A DNA stretch of 64,000 bases from Desulfocapsaceae bacterium (GTDB taxonomy: Bacteria > Desulfobacterota > Desulfobulbia > Desulfobulbales > Desulfocapsaceae): the NCBI GenBank assembly GCA_030653035.1, contig JAUSAB010000039.1, forward strand, positions 16,101-80,100, in the 5' to 3' direction. Within the stretch, counting starts at the first letter, position 1; each line of letters begins with the position of its first letter. Shown here one piece after another: positions 47,836 through 57,906 of this stretch. Both the position numbers and the translations under genes were made by a program. Under the pieces are notes generated by a model. It was given only the letters and a program-made list of their open reading frames with translations, did not search any database and was not told the origin of the DNA.

Positions 47836-50800
47836 ATGAACTTCTGCGGCAGAATCCTGTTCGTCTTTCTTCTCATCTGTTTTTTCCCTGATCTTTCTCG
47901 CGCCGAACATCCCGCCAAGATTCCCCTTCCCTTAACCCCCTGGGTTGAATGGGTTCTGCATGGTCATGAAGCAGAACTGCTGTGTCCGCCTTCCTTTAAT
48001 GACTCGTCGGCCCTGCATTGCGACTGGCCATCACAGCTTGAACTCGATGTGACCGAGTCGGCCGGCAAGTTCCGGCAACAATGGCTGGTACTGGATGAGC
48101 GCTGGTTACAGTTGCCAGGGGACACGGAACATTGGCCAATGGATGTCAAGGTGAATGGTCAAGCAGCCCTGGTCATGAACCGGGAGGGTGTGCCCAAGAT
48201 ACGAATGAAGAGCGGCGCCTGCGAAATCACCGGCCGCTTCCAATGGTCGGCGCTTCCTGAATATCTCACCATCCCGCCCCATACCGGCCTTGTATCCCTG
48301 GCAGTAAACAAGCGGCCGATTGATTTTCCCAATCTGGACCCCAACAGCCGACTCTGGCTGCAGAGCTCAAGAACACAGACGGAAAAAATTGAAAACAGCC
48401 TGAACGTGCAAACCTTTCGACTCCTTGAAGATACGATCCCCGCCCTGATCACGACATTACTCACACTGGATATTGGTGGGGCGGCAAGGGAAGTGGTGCT
48501 GGGGCCGGCCTTTGCTGCCGGACAGACCATCCCGCTGGCCCTGACCGGCGATCTTCCGGCACGGCTCGAACCAGATGGCCGGATACGGGTCCAGGTCCGG
48601 CCCGGACAATGGACACTCAAGCTCATCACCAGGCAGATTGGCCCGCTGGCTGCATACCACTGGATTCGACCTGATGACCCGTTCTGGCCCACGGAAGAGA
48701 TCCTCTCCTTCCAGGCGCATCCTGATCTGCGCACCGTCGAGATCACCGGGCTTACCGCGCTTGACCCAACGCAGACCTCCATGCCTGAGGAATGGCGAAG
48801 TTTTCCGGCTTACCGGCTGCCTACCGGTGAGACCATGCAGCTCAAGGAGACCAGACGCGGCGCCGCCCAGCCTTCTCCTGACCAGCTGAGCCTGCAACGT
48901 GATCTCTGGCTGCGTTTTGACGGTTCCGGCTACACAATCCAGGACAAGATCAACGGCCAGAAGAATAATGGCTGGCGGCTGGAGATGGCCACTCCTCTTG
49001 AACTTGGCCGGGTTGTGATCAATAACAGGGAGCAGTTCATCACCAAAAAAGCGGGCAGCAACAAGACCGGCATTGAAGTACGGGAAGGGCAACTGCAACT
49101 GACAGCCGACAGCAGTTATCCTCGCCCGATCTCCACCATCTCCACTCTGCCGGCAACCGGCTGGGATCATGATTTTCAGAAAGTAAATGCCACCCTCCAC
49201 CTGCCACCGGGATGGAAGATATTGAACGCCACCGGCATCGATTCCATTGCCGATACTTGGATTGCCCGCTGGAGCTTGCTCGATTTTTTTCTGGTCATCA
49301 TCTTTACCCTGGCCGTGGCCAAACTCTATACCCGACCGCTCCTGACCATCATCGCCTTTCTCTCCTATTCGCTCAGCTATCACGAATCAGGGGCGCCACG
49401 CTGGGTCTGGCTGGCAATCCTAGTGGGCGTGGCGCTCCTGCGCTACCTGCCGGTCGGGAAATTCAGGCAGATCATCAAGGGATATCAGGCGCTCACCATC
49501 CTGACGTTGATCGTCATTGTCATCCCCTTTACAATCAGCCAGCTACGAGTGGGAATCTACCCACAACTGGAAAAACCCTGGCAGTCGATGAGCGCTTTCA
49601 CAGAACGAAGACAAGAACCACAGGCTCTGGCTATGGCCCCAGCCCCGGCGGAGAAGGCCCTGGCCCGAAACGCTGCGGTCATGGACTCAGCCGCAGAGCA
49701 AATGTCCCAGCTTGCCGAGATGACCGCGGGCAGTGTCGCGCCGGCATCCAAACTTAAGGGTAGTCCGGCCGCAAAGGCGGCGAGTTTACCCTATCAAAGT
49801 CAGGTCCCACAATATGATCCAAAGATGATTCAGCAGACCGGACCGGGCCTGCCGGCCTGGCAATGGAACCAGATCGCCATGAGCTGGTCAGGACCCGTAC
49901 AGCGTGATCAGCAGATAAGCCTTACCCTTATCGGACCAAAGACCAATATGGTACTGACTTTCACACGTATTCTCCTGATGGGCCTGCTGGCCCTCGGAAT
50001 GTTGAATGTCGCCTATCGACGCGGCAAAGGATGGGTATTGCCAGACTGGAAGAGCTCTTTTCTTCTCCTCCCGTTTTTATTATCAGGATTCCTGGCTGGC
50101 CCTGTCCCTTGTCAGGCAGACGAGATTCCCTCTCCCGAGATGTTTGAGCAGCTCCGGGACAGACTCCTGGAAAAAGCGGATTGCTTTCCCAACTGTGCCG
50201 CTATCAGCGACATGACTGTTGCCATAAATCCAGAAGCCCTCAGCGTAACCATGAATGTAGACAGCCTGATTGATGGGGCCATTCCCCTGCCCGGCAATGG
50301 CGATCACTGGCTGCCGCAACAGGTCCGTATTGATAACAAGGCCGCGACCGCCCTCCTGAGAAGCGACAAACAACTCTGGATTCTGGTGCCTGGCGGCCGC
50401 CATCAGATCCAGATGCAAGGCAAGATTCCTCAGCAGAATACCCTCCAGCTTCCGTTGCCCCTCCATCCTCACCATATCGTTACCGATGCCCAGGGCTGGA
50501 TTGTGGAAGGAATCAATAAGAAGGTCGCCGACAACCAACTGCAGTTCAAACGGATAGTCGACAAGCAGGACAATGCAACCCAGGTCCTGGAGACCGGGAT
50601 TCTGCCGCCTTTTGTCCTTATCGAACGCACCCTGCTGCTCGGTTTGACCTGGAAGGTTGAGACCAGGATCAGCCGGACAACCCCGCGGGGGTCGGCAATC
50701 ATCCTGGCTATCCCGCTGCTGCCGGGGGAATCGATTGTTACCGAGGGCATCCGGGTAGAAGACGGGCAGGCCAAGGTCAACCTGGATGCCGAAAGCAGTG

Positions 50801-51978
50801 AGCTGCACTGGGAGTCTGTCCTCGAAAAAAATGACCAGCTCCTGCTCAAACATGCAGACACCGATCAATGGACAGAGATCTGGCGGGTTGATGTCAGCCC
50901 GATCTATCACATGGAGACGGCAGGGATTCCGGTCATCCTCCACACCCAAGGCTCTCGCTGGTATCCGACCTGGCATCCATGGCCAGGCGACGAGGTGAAG
51001 CTATTGATTTCCCGCCCCGAAGGCATCGCCGGTCAGACCCTCACCATTGATAAGACCACACTGCAAATACGCCCAAGCGGGCGGGCCACCGAGAGCAAAC
51101 TGAACCTGTCAATCCGCAGCAGCCAGGGAGGTCAGCATACCATCACCCTGCCTGAGACCGCGCAATTGCAGCAGGTCACCATTAACGGCGCGGTGCAGCA
51201 GGTCCGTCAAGATGGCGCCAAGATCTCTTTGCCGATAACACCAGGAAAACAGGAAATTTCTCTTGTCTGGCGTGATCCTTCCGGCCTCGGCATCCTCTAT
51301 ACCACACCCCGGATTGATCTCGGCACAGGCAGCGTCAATGCCGCCATTGATCTGACTCTGCCGCCGAACAGGTGGCCGCTTTTTCTGGGCGGGCCTTTAA
51401 TGGGGCCGGCTATTCTGTACTGGTCAGTGCTGCTGGTAGTGACGCTGGTGGCCTTTGCTCTCGGTAAAACGAAACTGACCCCGCTGCGTTTTTATCAGCT
51501 TTTCCTGCTTGGTATCGGGATGAGCATGAGCAACCTGCTCGGTTGTTTGCTGGTGGTGGGCTGGCTCATCGCCTTGCATTTCCGGGAAACACTGCAACCG
51601 GATAAGGGAAAGAGCGCCTTTAATCTGATTCAGACCGGCCTCGGGGCGCTGACCCTGATGGCCCTGATGGCACTTGTCTGGGCCATCAGCCGGGGACTGT
51701 TGGGGCACCCCGACATGAATATTATCGGTAACGGCTCAAACAGCACAATCCTCCGCTGGTATCAGGATGTCAGCACCCAGCATCTGCCGCAGGCCTGGCT
51801 GGTCTCCATCCCCATGTTCGCGTACCGATTGGCGATGCTGGCCTGGGCCCTGTGGATCTCCTTCACCCTGCTCGGACTGCTGAAATGGGGCTGGAAGATC
51901 GCAAGCGAGCCGATGCTCTGGGACAGTAGTCCGAAAAAGAAAACTGAAGACAAAAAAGAGGACTCTGTTCAGCCGTGA
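47836..51978 (+). CDS. Large membrane protein of unknown function with two similar halves
   Basis: The 1380-residue protein starts with a signal peptide (to about residue 23, LSRAE). A beta-rich extracytoplasmic part (about 25-480) precedes a set of membrane helices (about 480-575), an Ala/Pro-rich linker, a second pair of helices (about 710-755), a second beta-rich part (about 760-1170) and a C-terminal group of about five helices (1190-1370). The two soluble parts look homologous: LPGDTEHWPMDVKVNGQAA at about 95 aligns with LPGNGDHWLPQQVRIDNKAA at about 815. Both start from a cysteine-containing segment (CPPSFNDSS; CFPNCAAIS). I recognise no enzymatic motif. It may be a periplasmic binding or surface-assembly protein. 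The gene is flanked by the dsrC terminator and an ATPase on the opposite strand whose end overlaps it by 10 bp. Confidence 0.8.
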   Translation: MNFCGRILFVFLLICFFPDLSRAEHPAKIPLPLTPWVEWVLHGHEAELLCPPSFNDSSALHCDWPSQLELDVTESAGKFRQQWLVLDERWLQLPGDTEHWPMDVKVNGQAALVMNREGVPKIRMKSGACEITGRFQWSALPEYLTIPPHTGLVSLAVNKRPIDFPNLDPNSRLWLQSSRTQTEKIENSLNVQTFRLLEDTIPALITTLLTLDIGGAAREVVLGPAFAAGQTIPLALTGDLPARLEPDGRIRVQVRPGQWTLKLITRQIGPLAAYHWIRPDDPFWPTEEILSFQAHPDLRTVEITGLTALDPTQTSMPEEWRSFPAYRLPTGETMQLKETRRGAAQPSPDQLSLQRDLWLRFDGSGYTIQDKINGQKNNGWRLEMATPLELGRVVINNREQFITKKAGSNKTGIEVREGQLQLTADSSYPRPISTISTLPATGWDHDFQKVNATLHLPPGWKILNATGIDSIADTWIARWSLLDFFLVIIFTLAVAKLYTRPLLTIIAFLSYSLSYHESGAPRWVWLAILVGVALLRYLPVGKFRQIIKGYQALTILTLIVIVIPFTISQLRVGIYPQLEKPWQSMSAFTERRQEPQALAMAPAPAEKALARNAAVMDSAAEQMSQLAEMTAGSVAPASKLKGSPAAKAASLPYQSQVPQYDPKMIQQTGPGLPAWQWNQIAMSWSGPVQRDQQISLTLIGPKTNMVLTFTRILLMGLLALGMLNVAYRRGKGWVLPDWKSSFLLLPFLLSGFLAGPVPCQADEIPSPEMFEQLRDRLLEKADCFPNCAAISDMTVAINPEALSVTMNVDSLIDGAIPLPGNGDHWLPQQVRIDNKAATALLRSDKQLWILVPGGRHQIQMQGKIPQQNTLQLPLPLHPHHIVTDAQGWIVEGINKKVADNQLQFKRIVDKQDNATQVLETGILPPFVLIERTLLLGLTWKVETRISRTTPRGSAIILAIPLLPGESIVTEGIRVEDGQAKVNLDAESSELHWESVLEKNDQLLLKHADTDQWTEIWRVDVSPIYHMETAGIPVILHTQGSRWYPTWHPWPGDEVKLLISRPEGIAGQTLTIDKTTLQIRPSGRATESKLNLSIRSSQGGQHTITLPETAQLQQVTINGAVQQVRQDGAKISLPITPGKQEISLVWRDPSGLGILYTTPRIDLGTGSVNAAIDLTLPPNRWPLFLGGPLMGPAILYWSVLLVVTLVAFALGKTKLTPLRFYQLFLLGIGMSMSNLLGCLLVVGWLIALHFRETLQPDKGKSAFNLIQTGLGALTLMALMALVWAISRGLLGHPDMNIIGNGSNSTILRWYQDVSTQHLPQAWLVSIPMFAYRLAMLAWALWISFTLLGLLKWGWKIASEPMLWDSSPKKKTEDKKEDSVQP

Positions 51979-54674
51979 TCCGGCAGGGGATTGCCCCGAC
52001 TGTTCCGGCGGCGCAGCCATTTGTAGCCTTCATGGCTCAAAAAAAGCGCCGCCGGAAAAGGCAGTAATATCCAGAGATCACCGAGCGGCACGTGGGCGGT
52101 ATGAAACACCTTCTGCACCGCCGCCACGTTGAGGAGGATCCAGACCCACACCAGATTGACCGCCGTGGCTGCCACCATCAAACGATTGGAAAAAATCCCG
52201 AGGCTGAAGACAGAAAATTCCCAGCTCCGCATAGTCCAGCCATTGAGCATCTGGCAGGAAACCACGCCCAGCAGGGTCATGGTCATGGCCTGCCGGTGCA
52301 GGAACGGATCACTCAGGGTGACGGTGCCGTATTGCCAGCCATGCATGAGCAGGAAGGCAAGGAAAGCGGTCATGGCCGCTGCAGCCTCGATAAGCCCCAG
52401 GAAAAAATAGCCCCGCAGAAAAACTTCCCGATCAAGGATCTTTTCTTTTCTGCTCACCGGCGGCCGGTTCATGATGTTCTGTTCCGGCCTTTCACAGCCG
52501 AGCGCCAGGCCAGGGAGCATATCGGTACCGAGATCAATGGAGATGATCTGGATCACCGAAAGCGGCATCGGAATTTTCAGAAAGAATTGCAGGATATAAG
52601 GCACCAGCTCCGGCGCATTGTGGGAGAGGATGTAGGTGACGAATTTCTTGACGTTGAAATAGACGGTCCGGCCTTCCTCAATGGCAATAACGATGGAGGA
52701 GAAGTTGTCATCAAGCAGGACCATGTCCGCCGCCTCCTTGGCGACCTCGGAACCGGAGAGCCCCATGGAAATACCGATGTCCGCCTTTTTAAGGGCGGGC
52801 GCATCGTTGACCCCATCGCCGGTCATGGCCACCACCTCGCCTGTGTTCTGGAGGGCTGTGGCGATACGCAATTTCTGGCTGCTGGCCATGCGGGCAAAGA
52901 GAACGGTTTCCTTGGCCAGGATTTCCTCCAGCTGGTCATCACCCAACCCTTCCAGCTCCGGGCCGGTAATAACCCGGTCGTAGTCCATACCGATCTGCTT
53001 GGCAATGGCTGCGGCGGTACTGGGATTGTCACCGGTGATCATCATGACCCGGATACCCGCGGCCTTACAGGTTGCCACCGCCTCGGACACGCCATGGCGC
53101 GGCAAATCCATAATGGCGGCAAGGCCCAGCAGGGTCAGGCCTTCCTCGTCCGCCTTGTCGTTCCGGGCGATCACCAGCACGCGCAGGGCCTGGCTCTCAA
53201 ACTCCTTGGCTTGGGCAAGGGCTGCCTCTCTTGCCGCATCGGTAAAGGGCTGCACCGAGTCATCATTGGCCAGAAAAAAAGTGCATTTGGGCAATAGCGC
53301 CTCCATCGCGCCTTTGGCAAAGAGCCAGGTTTTATCTCCCTCTTGAAAGATACTGGACATCATCTTGCGCTCGCTGGTGAAGATGAGCTCATGCACCTTT
53401 TTCATCTCCGGGGCTTTAATCCCCTTTTTGCGGGCCGCGGCCACCAGGGCCAGTTCGGTGGGATCGCCATACAGACCTTCCTCGTCGATGCTCGCCCGGC
53501 AATTAAGAAGGCCGGCGGTGAGCAGGGCGGCAAGACGGTTCTCGGTGCTTTCATTCTGCTGGTCAAAAGAAAATTCGCCCGGCTCTCGATACCCTTCTCC
53601 TGAGATATTGACCTCCTCACCGCCCGCCAGCCAGAGCAACTTGACGGTCATCTCGTTTCTGGTCAGGGTACCGGTCTTGTCGGTGCAGATGACGGTGACA
53701 CTGCCCAGGGTTTCCACGGAATCGAGGTTCTTGATCAGGGCGTTTCGCCGGGCCATGCGCTGGCTGGCCAGGGACAACGAAAGGGCAATGGTCGGCAGCA
53801 ATCCTTCCGGCACATTGGCAACAATAAGGGCAATGGCAAAGGTTGAAGCGAGCACAACCCCCTTACCGGAAAAGAGGCCAAGGGCGAAAAAGCAGCAGCC
53901 CATGAGCAGGGCAATGAGCGTGAGGATACGGGTAATGTGGATGGTCTCCCGCTGCATCGGGGTGATGGCCTTGCGGACATTTTTGGTGAGACTGGCGATC
54001 TTGCCGAACTCCGTGGCATTGCCCGTGGCGCTGGCCACGGCGACCGCACTGCCGGAAAGCACTGTCGTCCCGGCAAAGACCATATTTTTGGCGTCCAGTG
54101 CCCGTTTTGTCTCGCCCGGCAGAAGATCGCGGGCCACGGGTGCCGATTCGCCGTTAAGCGAAGAGAGATTGAGATAGAATGAATTTGCCTCAAGGAGAAT
54201 CCCATCAGCCGCGACCTTATTCCCCTCTTCCAGAAGCATGATATCGCCCGGCACGATCTCGCCTGCCGTGGTTGCCACAAGCTTTCCATCCCGGCGCAGG
54301 GAAACCTTGGTGGGCATCAGCTTGAGCAGCTCCTCCATGGCCTTGTCCGCCCGATATTCCTGCCAGAAGGTAAAGGTGGCGTTGACGATCACCGCCACGA
54401 GGATGGCATAGCCCAGAACATTGCTGCCCTCGTCCGGCGCATAATGATCAGCGACAAAGGAGAGGAGGGCGGCCACCTCCAGCAGAATGGCGAAAAAATT
54501 GCTGTACTGGCCCAGATAGGCAAGGAGATAGTTTTTTTTCGCTGCGGTTGCCAGTTCGTTAGGACCAAACTCCTTGAGCCGTCGGACCACCTCATCAGGA
54601 CTCAGCCCGTTTTCCCTGGTTTTCAGTCGCTGGAGCAGGGCCTGCTGGTCAAGGTCAAAAAGTTGCTGCGTCAT
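51969..54674 (-). CDS. P-type cation-transporting ATPase (P2A/P2-like)
   Basis: The roughly 900-residue ATPase has all P-type motifs: NGESAPVARDLLPGE in the actuator domain (NGES for TGES), VANVPEGLLPTIALSLSLASQRMARRNALIKNLDSVE around helix 4, the phosphorylated aspartate in ICTDKTGTLTRNEM, and MMITGDNPSTA and MTGDGVNDAPALKKADIGISMG. PEGLLP after helix 4 is the P2 type found in SERCA and Na/K ATPases. The cation is likely Ca2+ or Na+/K+ but cannot be fixed. The start ATG 54674 overlaps the stop of the upstream USP gene (ATGA), so the two are translationally coupled. The 3' end overlaps the large membrane protein gene on the other strand by 10 bp. Confidence 0.93.
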   Translation of the reverse strand: MTQQLFDLDQQALLQRLKTRENGLSPDEVVRRLKEFGPNELATAAKKNYLLAYLGQYSNFFAILLEVAALLSFVADHYAPDEGSNVLGYAILVAVIVNATFTFWQEYRADKAMEELLKLMPTKVSLRRDGKLVATTAGEIVPGDIMLLEEGNKVAADGILLEANSFYLNLSSLNGESAPVARDLLPGETKRALDAKNMVFAGTTVLSGSAVAVASATGNATEFGKIASLTKNVRKAITPMQRETIHITRILTLIALLMGCCFFALGLFSGKGVVLASTFAIALIVANVPEGLLPTIALSLSLASQRMARRNALIKNLDSVETLGSVTVICTDKTGTLTRNEMTVKLLWLAGGEEVNISGEGYREPGEFSFDQQNESTENRLAALLTAGLLNCRASIDEEGLYGDPTELALVAAARKKGIKAPEMKKVHELIFTSERKMMSSIFQEGDKTWLFAKGAMEALLPKCTFFLANDDSVQPFTDAAREAALAQAKEFESQALRVLVIARNDKADEEGLTLLGLAAIMDLPRHGVSEAVATCKAAGIRVMMITGDNPSTAAAIAKQIGMDYDRVITGPELEGLGDDQLEEILAKETVLFARMASSQKLRIATALQNTGEVVAMTGDGVNDAPALKKADIGISMGLSGSEVAKEAADMVLLDDNFSSIVIAIEEGRTVYFNVKKFVTYILSHNAPELVPYILQFFLKIPMPLSVIQIISIDLGTDMLPGLALGCERPEQNIMNRPPVSRKEKILDREVFLRGYFFLGLIEAAAAMTAFLAFLLMHGWQYGTVTLSDPFLHRQAMTMTLLGVVSCQMLNGWTMRSWEFSVFSLGIFSNRLMVAATAVNLVWVWILLNVAAVQKVFHTAHVPLGDLWILLPFPAALFLSHEGYKWLRRRNSRGNPLPDHG

Positions 54675-55492
54675 TTTTTGTCCCTGGCATAAAAGGCGAT
54701 GGTATTCACCGGCGTGTGCCAAAAAAGCCGTTCCATGGGGTTTTCCTGGAAAAATCCGGAAAACGGGGAAAGCCGCCTGCCGCCGATGATCATGAGCTGG
54801 AAATCATGGCGGGCCAGGTGGTGGAGAATCTGATCCACTTCCCTGCCGGTCAGAGCGTGCTTGATGGTAAAGGGGATATCCAGGAGCTTCAGAGTGCTGG
54901 CATAGTGGCTCAGGCGGGTGTTGATCTTCTGGAACAGCATTCTGGCGGTGTGAGTATCCATGGCAGCCAACTTGCGCCTGCCCGTAGGATGGATGCTGTA
55001 TATCTCCGTTGCCGCATCAAAGGCCTTGGCCAGGGAGCTGACAAAAGCGAATTTTTGTGACGAGAGTCTGTCCTCCCGAATGGGAAGCAGGATGTTCTCA
55101 GTTACGAAGACCGCGTTCACATGGGCGACCCGGATCACGGCCAGATTGGCGGGCAGTGACCAGCGACTCAGTTTTTCGCTGAGCGAATCCTGAAAAAACC
55201 GCCTGTGCATTCGGGTACTGCAAAAAAGGGTGTCGGTTCTGGTTTCGGCAAGATATTTCCTGATGGCCAGGACCGGTTCCCCGGTCAGAAAAACCCGTTC
55301 GGTCTTGACCTTGTAATGGATGGCTGCCTCTTCAGCTATGGCCATGCTCAGTTCCACCTCCTCCCGACGGTCGGAGGGGTTGAGCACATGAAGCAGGCAC
55401 AGGGTGTAGTCAAAGAGCGCAGCATACCGCAGGGCATACAACGCCGCAACATCCGAGGAAACGAGGCCGTTCAGTGCCGCAATGACCTTCAT
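54671..55492 (-). CDS. Tandem universal stress protein coupled to the P-type ATPase
   Basis: The 273-residue product contains two Usp-like halves: MKVIAALNGLVSSDVAALYALRYAALF with YKVKTERVFLTGEPVLAI, and ENILLPIREDRLSSQKFAFVSSLAKAF with FQLMIIGGRRLSPFSGFFQENPMERLFWHTPVNTIAF. The G-x2-G-x9-G ATP motif is partly degraded in both halves. ATG 55492 is chosen because the conserved start MKVIAAL lies there; the longer frame is not protein-like upstream. Overlap with the ATPase start points to a role in controlling that transporter, which is known in other stress-linked P-type ATPases but here is inference. Confidence 0.85.
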   Translation of the reverse strand: MKVIAALNGLVSSDVAALYALRYAALFDYTLCLLHVLNPSDRREEVELSMAIAEEAAIHYKVKTERVFLTGEPVLAIRKYLAETRTDTLFCSTRMHRRFFQDSLSEKLSRWSLPANLAVIRVAHVNAVFVTENILLPIREDRLSSQKFAFVSSLAKAFDAATEIYSIHPTGRRKLAAMDTHTARMLFQKINTRLSHYASTLKLLDIPFTIKHALTGREVDQILHHLARHDFQLMIIGGRRLSPFSGFFQENPMERLFWHTPVNTIAFYARDKK

Positions 55493-55542
55493 AAAGTGTC
55501 CCTCGTGGTTGTGGTTGAGGCGTTGATATTTCGTAACAGCTT

Positions 55543-57096
55543 TTAAAGAATACTCTTGCAAGCCCCGGCAATATGCATCGCCGCCTTGATGCCATTGGTG
55601 CCACTGGAGATGATGCCACCGGCATAGCCGCTGCCTTCGCCAACCAGGTACAGATTGACAAAACCGCTGCATAGACCGCTGGCCTCCCGCAGGACTTGGA
55701 TGGGAGAGGAAGTCTTGCTCTCAAGACCCATGATTATCCCGGTTTCAAAGCCTTTTATCTTCCGGCAGAACTCCTTCAGACCTTCCCGGATGGAAGCACT
55801 AATCTCCGGCGGCAACAAATTCCACAAGGGCGCTGCGATCAACCCCAGGGGATAACTGGACTGGCCATTTTGGGTCGGCTCCTGACAGGAGATAAAATCG
55901 GCAATCCGGCAGAAGGGGGCTTGATAGCCATTACCATAACGAAAAAATTCCTGTTCAAGAGCACCCAGCCAGTCAAGGGACTCAAGGGCAGTCACCTCAT
56001 GGCCCAGAAGATGGTGCAGATTGACTCCGGCCACACAGGCAGCATTGGCATAGTGTCCATCCCGCTGATAGAGGCTCATGCCATTGACAATATTGGTGTC
56101 GGCATAGGCGGTGGCCGGGACCACCACCCCGCCTGGACACATGCAGAAGGTGTACACCGGCAGCTTTCCATCACCCTTGGAGGTCAGGCGGTACTCTGCC
56201 GCCTTCACCCCCGGCAGCTCTTCCTGCCCCCATTGGGCCCGATTAATAAGGGCCTGCGGATGTTCCACCCGGCAGCCGATGGCAAAATTTTTCGGTCGGA
56301 AGCCGACTCCACTTCGGATCAACATACGATAGGTTTCATGGGCGGAATGCCCAGGGGCGATCACATAATAATCCGCCTCAATGGCACCCTGATCGGTCAG
56401 GGCGCAGGCAACCCGGCCGTCTTGCACCTCCAGATCGGTCAGCATGGTCTCAAAACGCATGGTGCCGCCAATCCTGACAAACTCCTCCCGCAAGTTCCTG
56501 ACAATCTTTTTCAGATTGTCACTGCCCAGATGGGGGTGAGCCAGATAACGTATTTCCGGCGGCGCGCCTGCCTGGATATACCTCTCGAGGATAAACGCCT
56601 TTTCCAAGGAGATGTTTTTCGTTCGCGATGTCAGTTTGCCATCGGAAAATGTCCCGGCCCCACCCTCGCCAAAGGCATAATTCCCCATGGGATCAAAGAC
56701 CCCACTTTGTTCAAATACCTTGATCCTCTCTTCCCTCTTCCGGACCTCTGCCCCCCGCTCAATCAGGGTCGTCTCAAAACCAGCCTGCTGCAGAACAAAG
56801 GCCGAAAAAAAACCGGCCGGCCCGCTGCCGACCACCAGGGCCTTTTCTTTTCTCTTGCGGCAGGGAATTTCTAACTGCGGAAGGGCTATCGGCTCATCTC
56901 CCCGGATTTCAGGGGAAATGAGCAAAAGCTGCACCAACCAATGGATGTTCGCTTTTTTCCTGGCATCCAGACTTTTATGAAGAACCTGAACGGAAAAGTC
57001 CAGCAGCCCCTCGGCCTTGGCCACCTGGGCGTAAAGCTGCTCTTCTGAATAATCAGAAGGCAGCTTTACCGTGATCTCTTTATATCCCATTTTCAC
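55543..57096 (-). CDS. Uncharacterised FAD-dependent oxidoreductase (COG2509 type)
   Basis: The 517-residue protein has an N-terminal ACT-like/ferredoxin-like domain (about 1-70), then a Rossmann FAD site KALVVGSGPAGFFSAFVLQQAGFETTLIERGAE and DYYVIAPGHSAHETYRMLI, and a C-terminal VNLYLVGEGSGYAGGIISSGTNGIKAAMHIA that binds the FAD ribityl chain. The family is widespread in bacteria and its substrate is unknown. Gap to the upstream coiled-coil gene is 74 bp. Confidence 0.9.
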   Translation of the reverse strand: MKMGYKEITVKLPSDYSEEQLYAQVAKAEGLLDFSVQVLHKSLDARKKANIHWLVQLLLISPEIRGDEPIALPQLEIPCRKRKEKALVVGSGPAGFFSAFVLQQAGFETTLIERGAEVRKREERIKVFEQSGVFDPMGNYAFGEGGAGTFSDGKLTSRTKNISLEKAFILERYIQAGAPPEIRYLAHPHLGSDNLKKIVRNLREEFVRIGGTMRFETMLTDLEVQDGRVACALTDQGAIEADYYVIAPGHSAHETYRMLIRSGVGFRPKNFAIGCRVEHPQALINRAQWGQEELPGVKAAEYRLTSKGDGKLPVYTFCMCPGGVVVPATAYADTNIVNGMSLYQRDGHYANAACVAGVNLHHLLGHEVTALESLDWLGALEQEFFRYGNGYQAPFCRIADFISCQEPTQNGQSSYPLGLIAAPLWNLLPPEISASIREGLKEFCRKIKGFETGIIMGLESKTSSPIQVLREASGLCSGFVNLYLVGEGSGYAGGIISSGTNGIKAAMHIAGACKSIL

Positions 57097-57170
57097 GCGC
57101 CATCAGCAAACACCAAAACCATGCGCCGCGCGTGCCACATGGCAAAACCAGCTCTACCAGGATGCCCGGC

Positions 57171-57434
57171 CTATTTTGCAAGTATCTTCTTGATGCGATC
57201 ATAACTGTGCAAGATCTCTTCCCCCACTAATGTAACCGCGGCCCCAAGAGCTTTCACGCTCTCACCGCTCTCACGGGCCAGCGCCGGGGTCTTGGCCTTC
57301 ATCTGTTCCCACTTTTTCTCTGCCACCGCCCATTCATCTTTGGCTTCAGCCTTGGCCAGATGCATCTTCAATAACAATTCATCCCGCTGCTGCTCTATTT
57401 TTTGCACAAAGGTTTCAATGTCTTTCTGTTCCAT
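57171..57434 (-). CDS. Small coiled-coil protein
   Basis: The 87-residue protein is almost entirely helical: EQKDIETFVQKIEQQRDELLLKMHLAKAEAKDEWAVAEKKWEQMKAKT has heptad-like spacing, with a shorter Ala/Gly-rich helix after it. No signal peptide or domain is recognised. AAAAGGAGAAA directly precedes ATG 57434, so the shorter frame is chosen. It looks like a structural or stress-related small protein of the kind often annotated only as hypothetical. Confidence 0.75.
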   Translation of the reverse strand: MEQKDIETFVQKIEQQRDELLLKMHLAKAEAKDEWAVAEKKWEQMKAKTPALARESGESVKALGAAVTLVGEEILHSYDRIKKILAK

Positions 57435-57470
57435 GCTGGTTTCTCCTTTTGTTGTGTGATTCAAAATCAA

Positions 57471-57906
57471 ATACCGCTCAATCCGAACAAACAGGAACGT
57501 AGTTTCCCTCTAAGAGTTATACGGCATAGCCAAGACAAGTCAAGGACTTCTCTTGGTGGGGAAGGCTGAAGGCGTTCATGCTGAAGACTGAAGACGGTCA
57601 AAAATTCCGGCATAATGCATGATCACGCATTATTACACTTTTTTGTTCCTGACAGCCTTCAGTCTTCAACCTAAATAACTGCATCATTACAATAAACAGC
57701 AGGAAAATGCGCAATGGGAGGGGAACAATGATTGCAAAGGATCAAGAAAGAGAATAGACTTGTAGAAATCTTGAAAATCAGGATCTTCATTGCAGAGGAC
57801 GGCTTGACCGTTCGACGAACTCACGGACACCGGCAGATTTAAAATTTTCTGAAGTTTCACCCTGTTGTTATATCATCTGCTGACAACCATTCCCAGACGA
57901 TAACCC
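57471..57906. other. 436-bp intergenic region with inverted repeat
   Basis: No gene is supported. TGAAGACTGAAG (57582-57593) pairs with CTTCAGTCTTCA (57657-57668) around a 63-nt centre that itself holds AATGC/GCATT arms. This may be an REP-like hairpin. The ABC transporter gene after it starts at a TTG. Confidence 0.5.

Noticed and set aside
52092..53297. 401-codon open frame opposite the P-type ATPase
   Set aside because: It is an antisense shadow of a strongly conserved gene and shows a His/Gly-rich composition typical of shadows.
55696..56874. Long open frame (392 codons) on the plus strand opposite the FAD oxidoreductase
   Set aside because: It is antisense to a clearly conserved protein, has no ribosome site and no recognisable domain; high GC of the real gene's third positions explains it.
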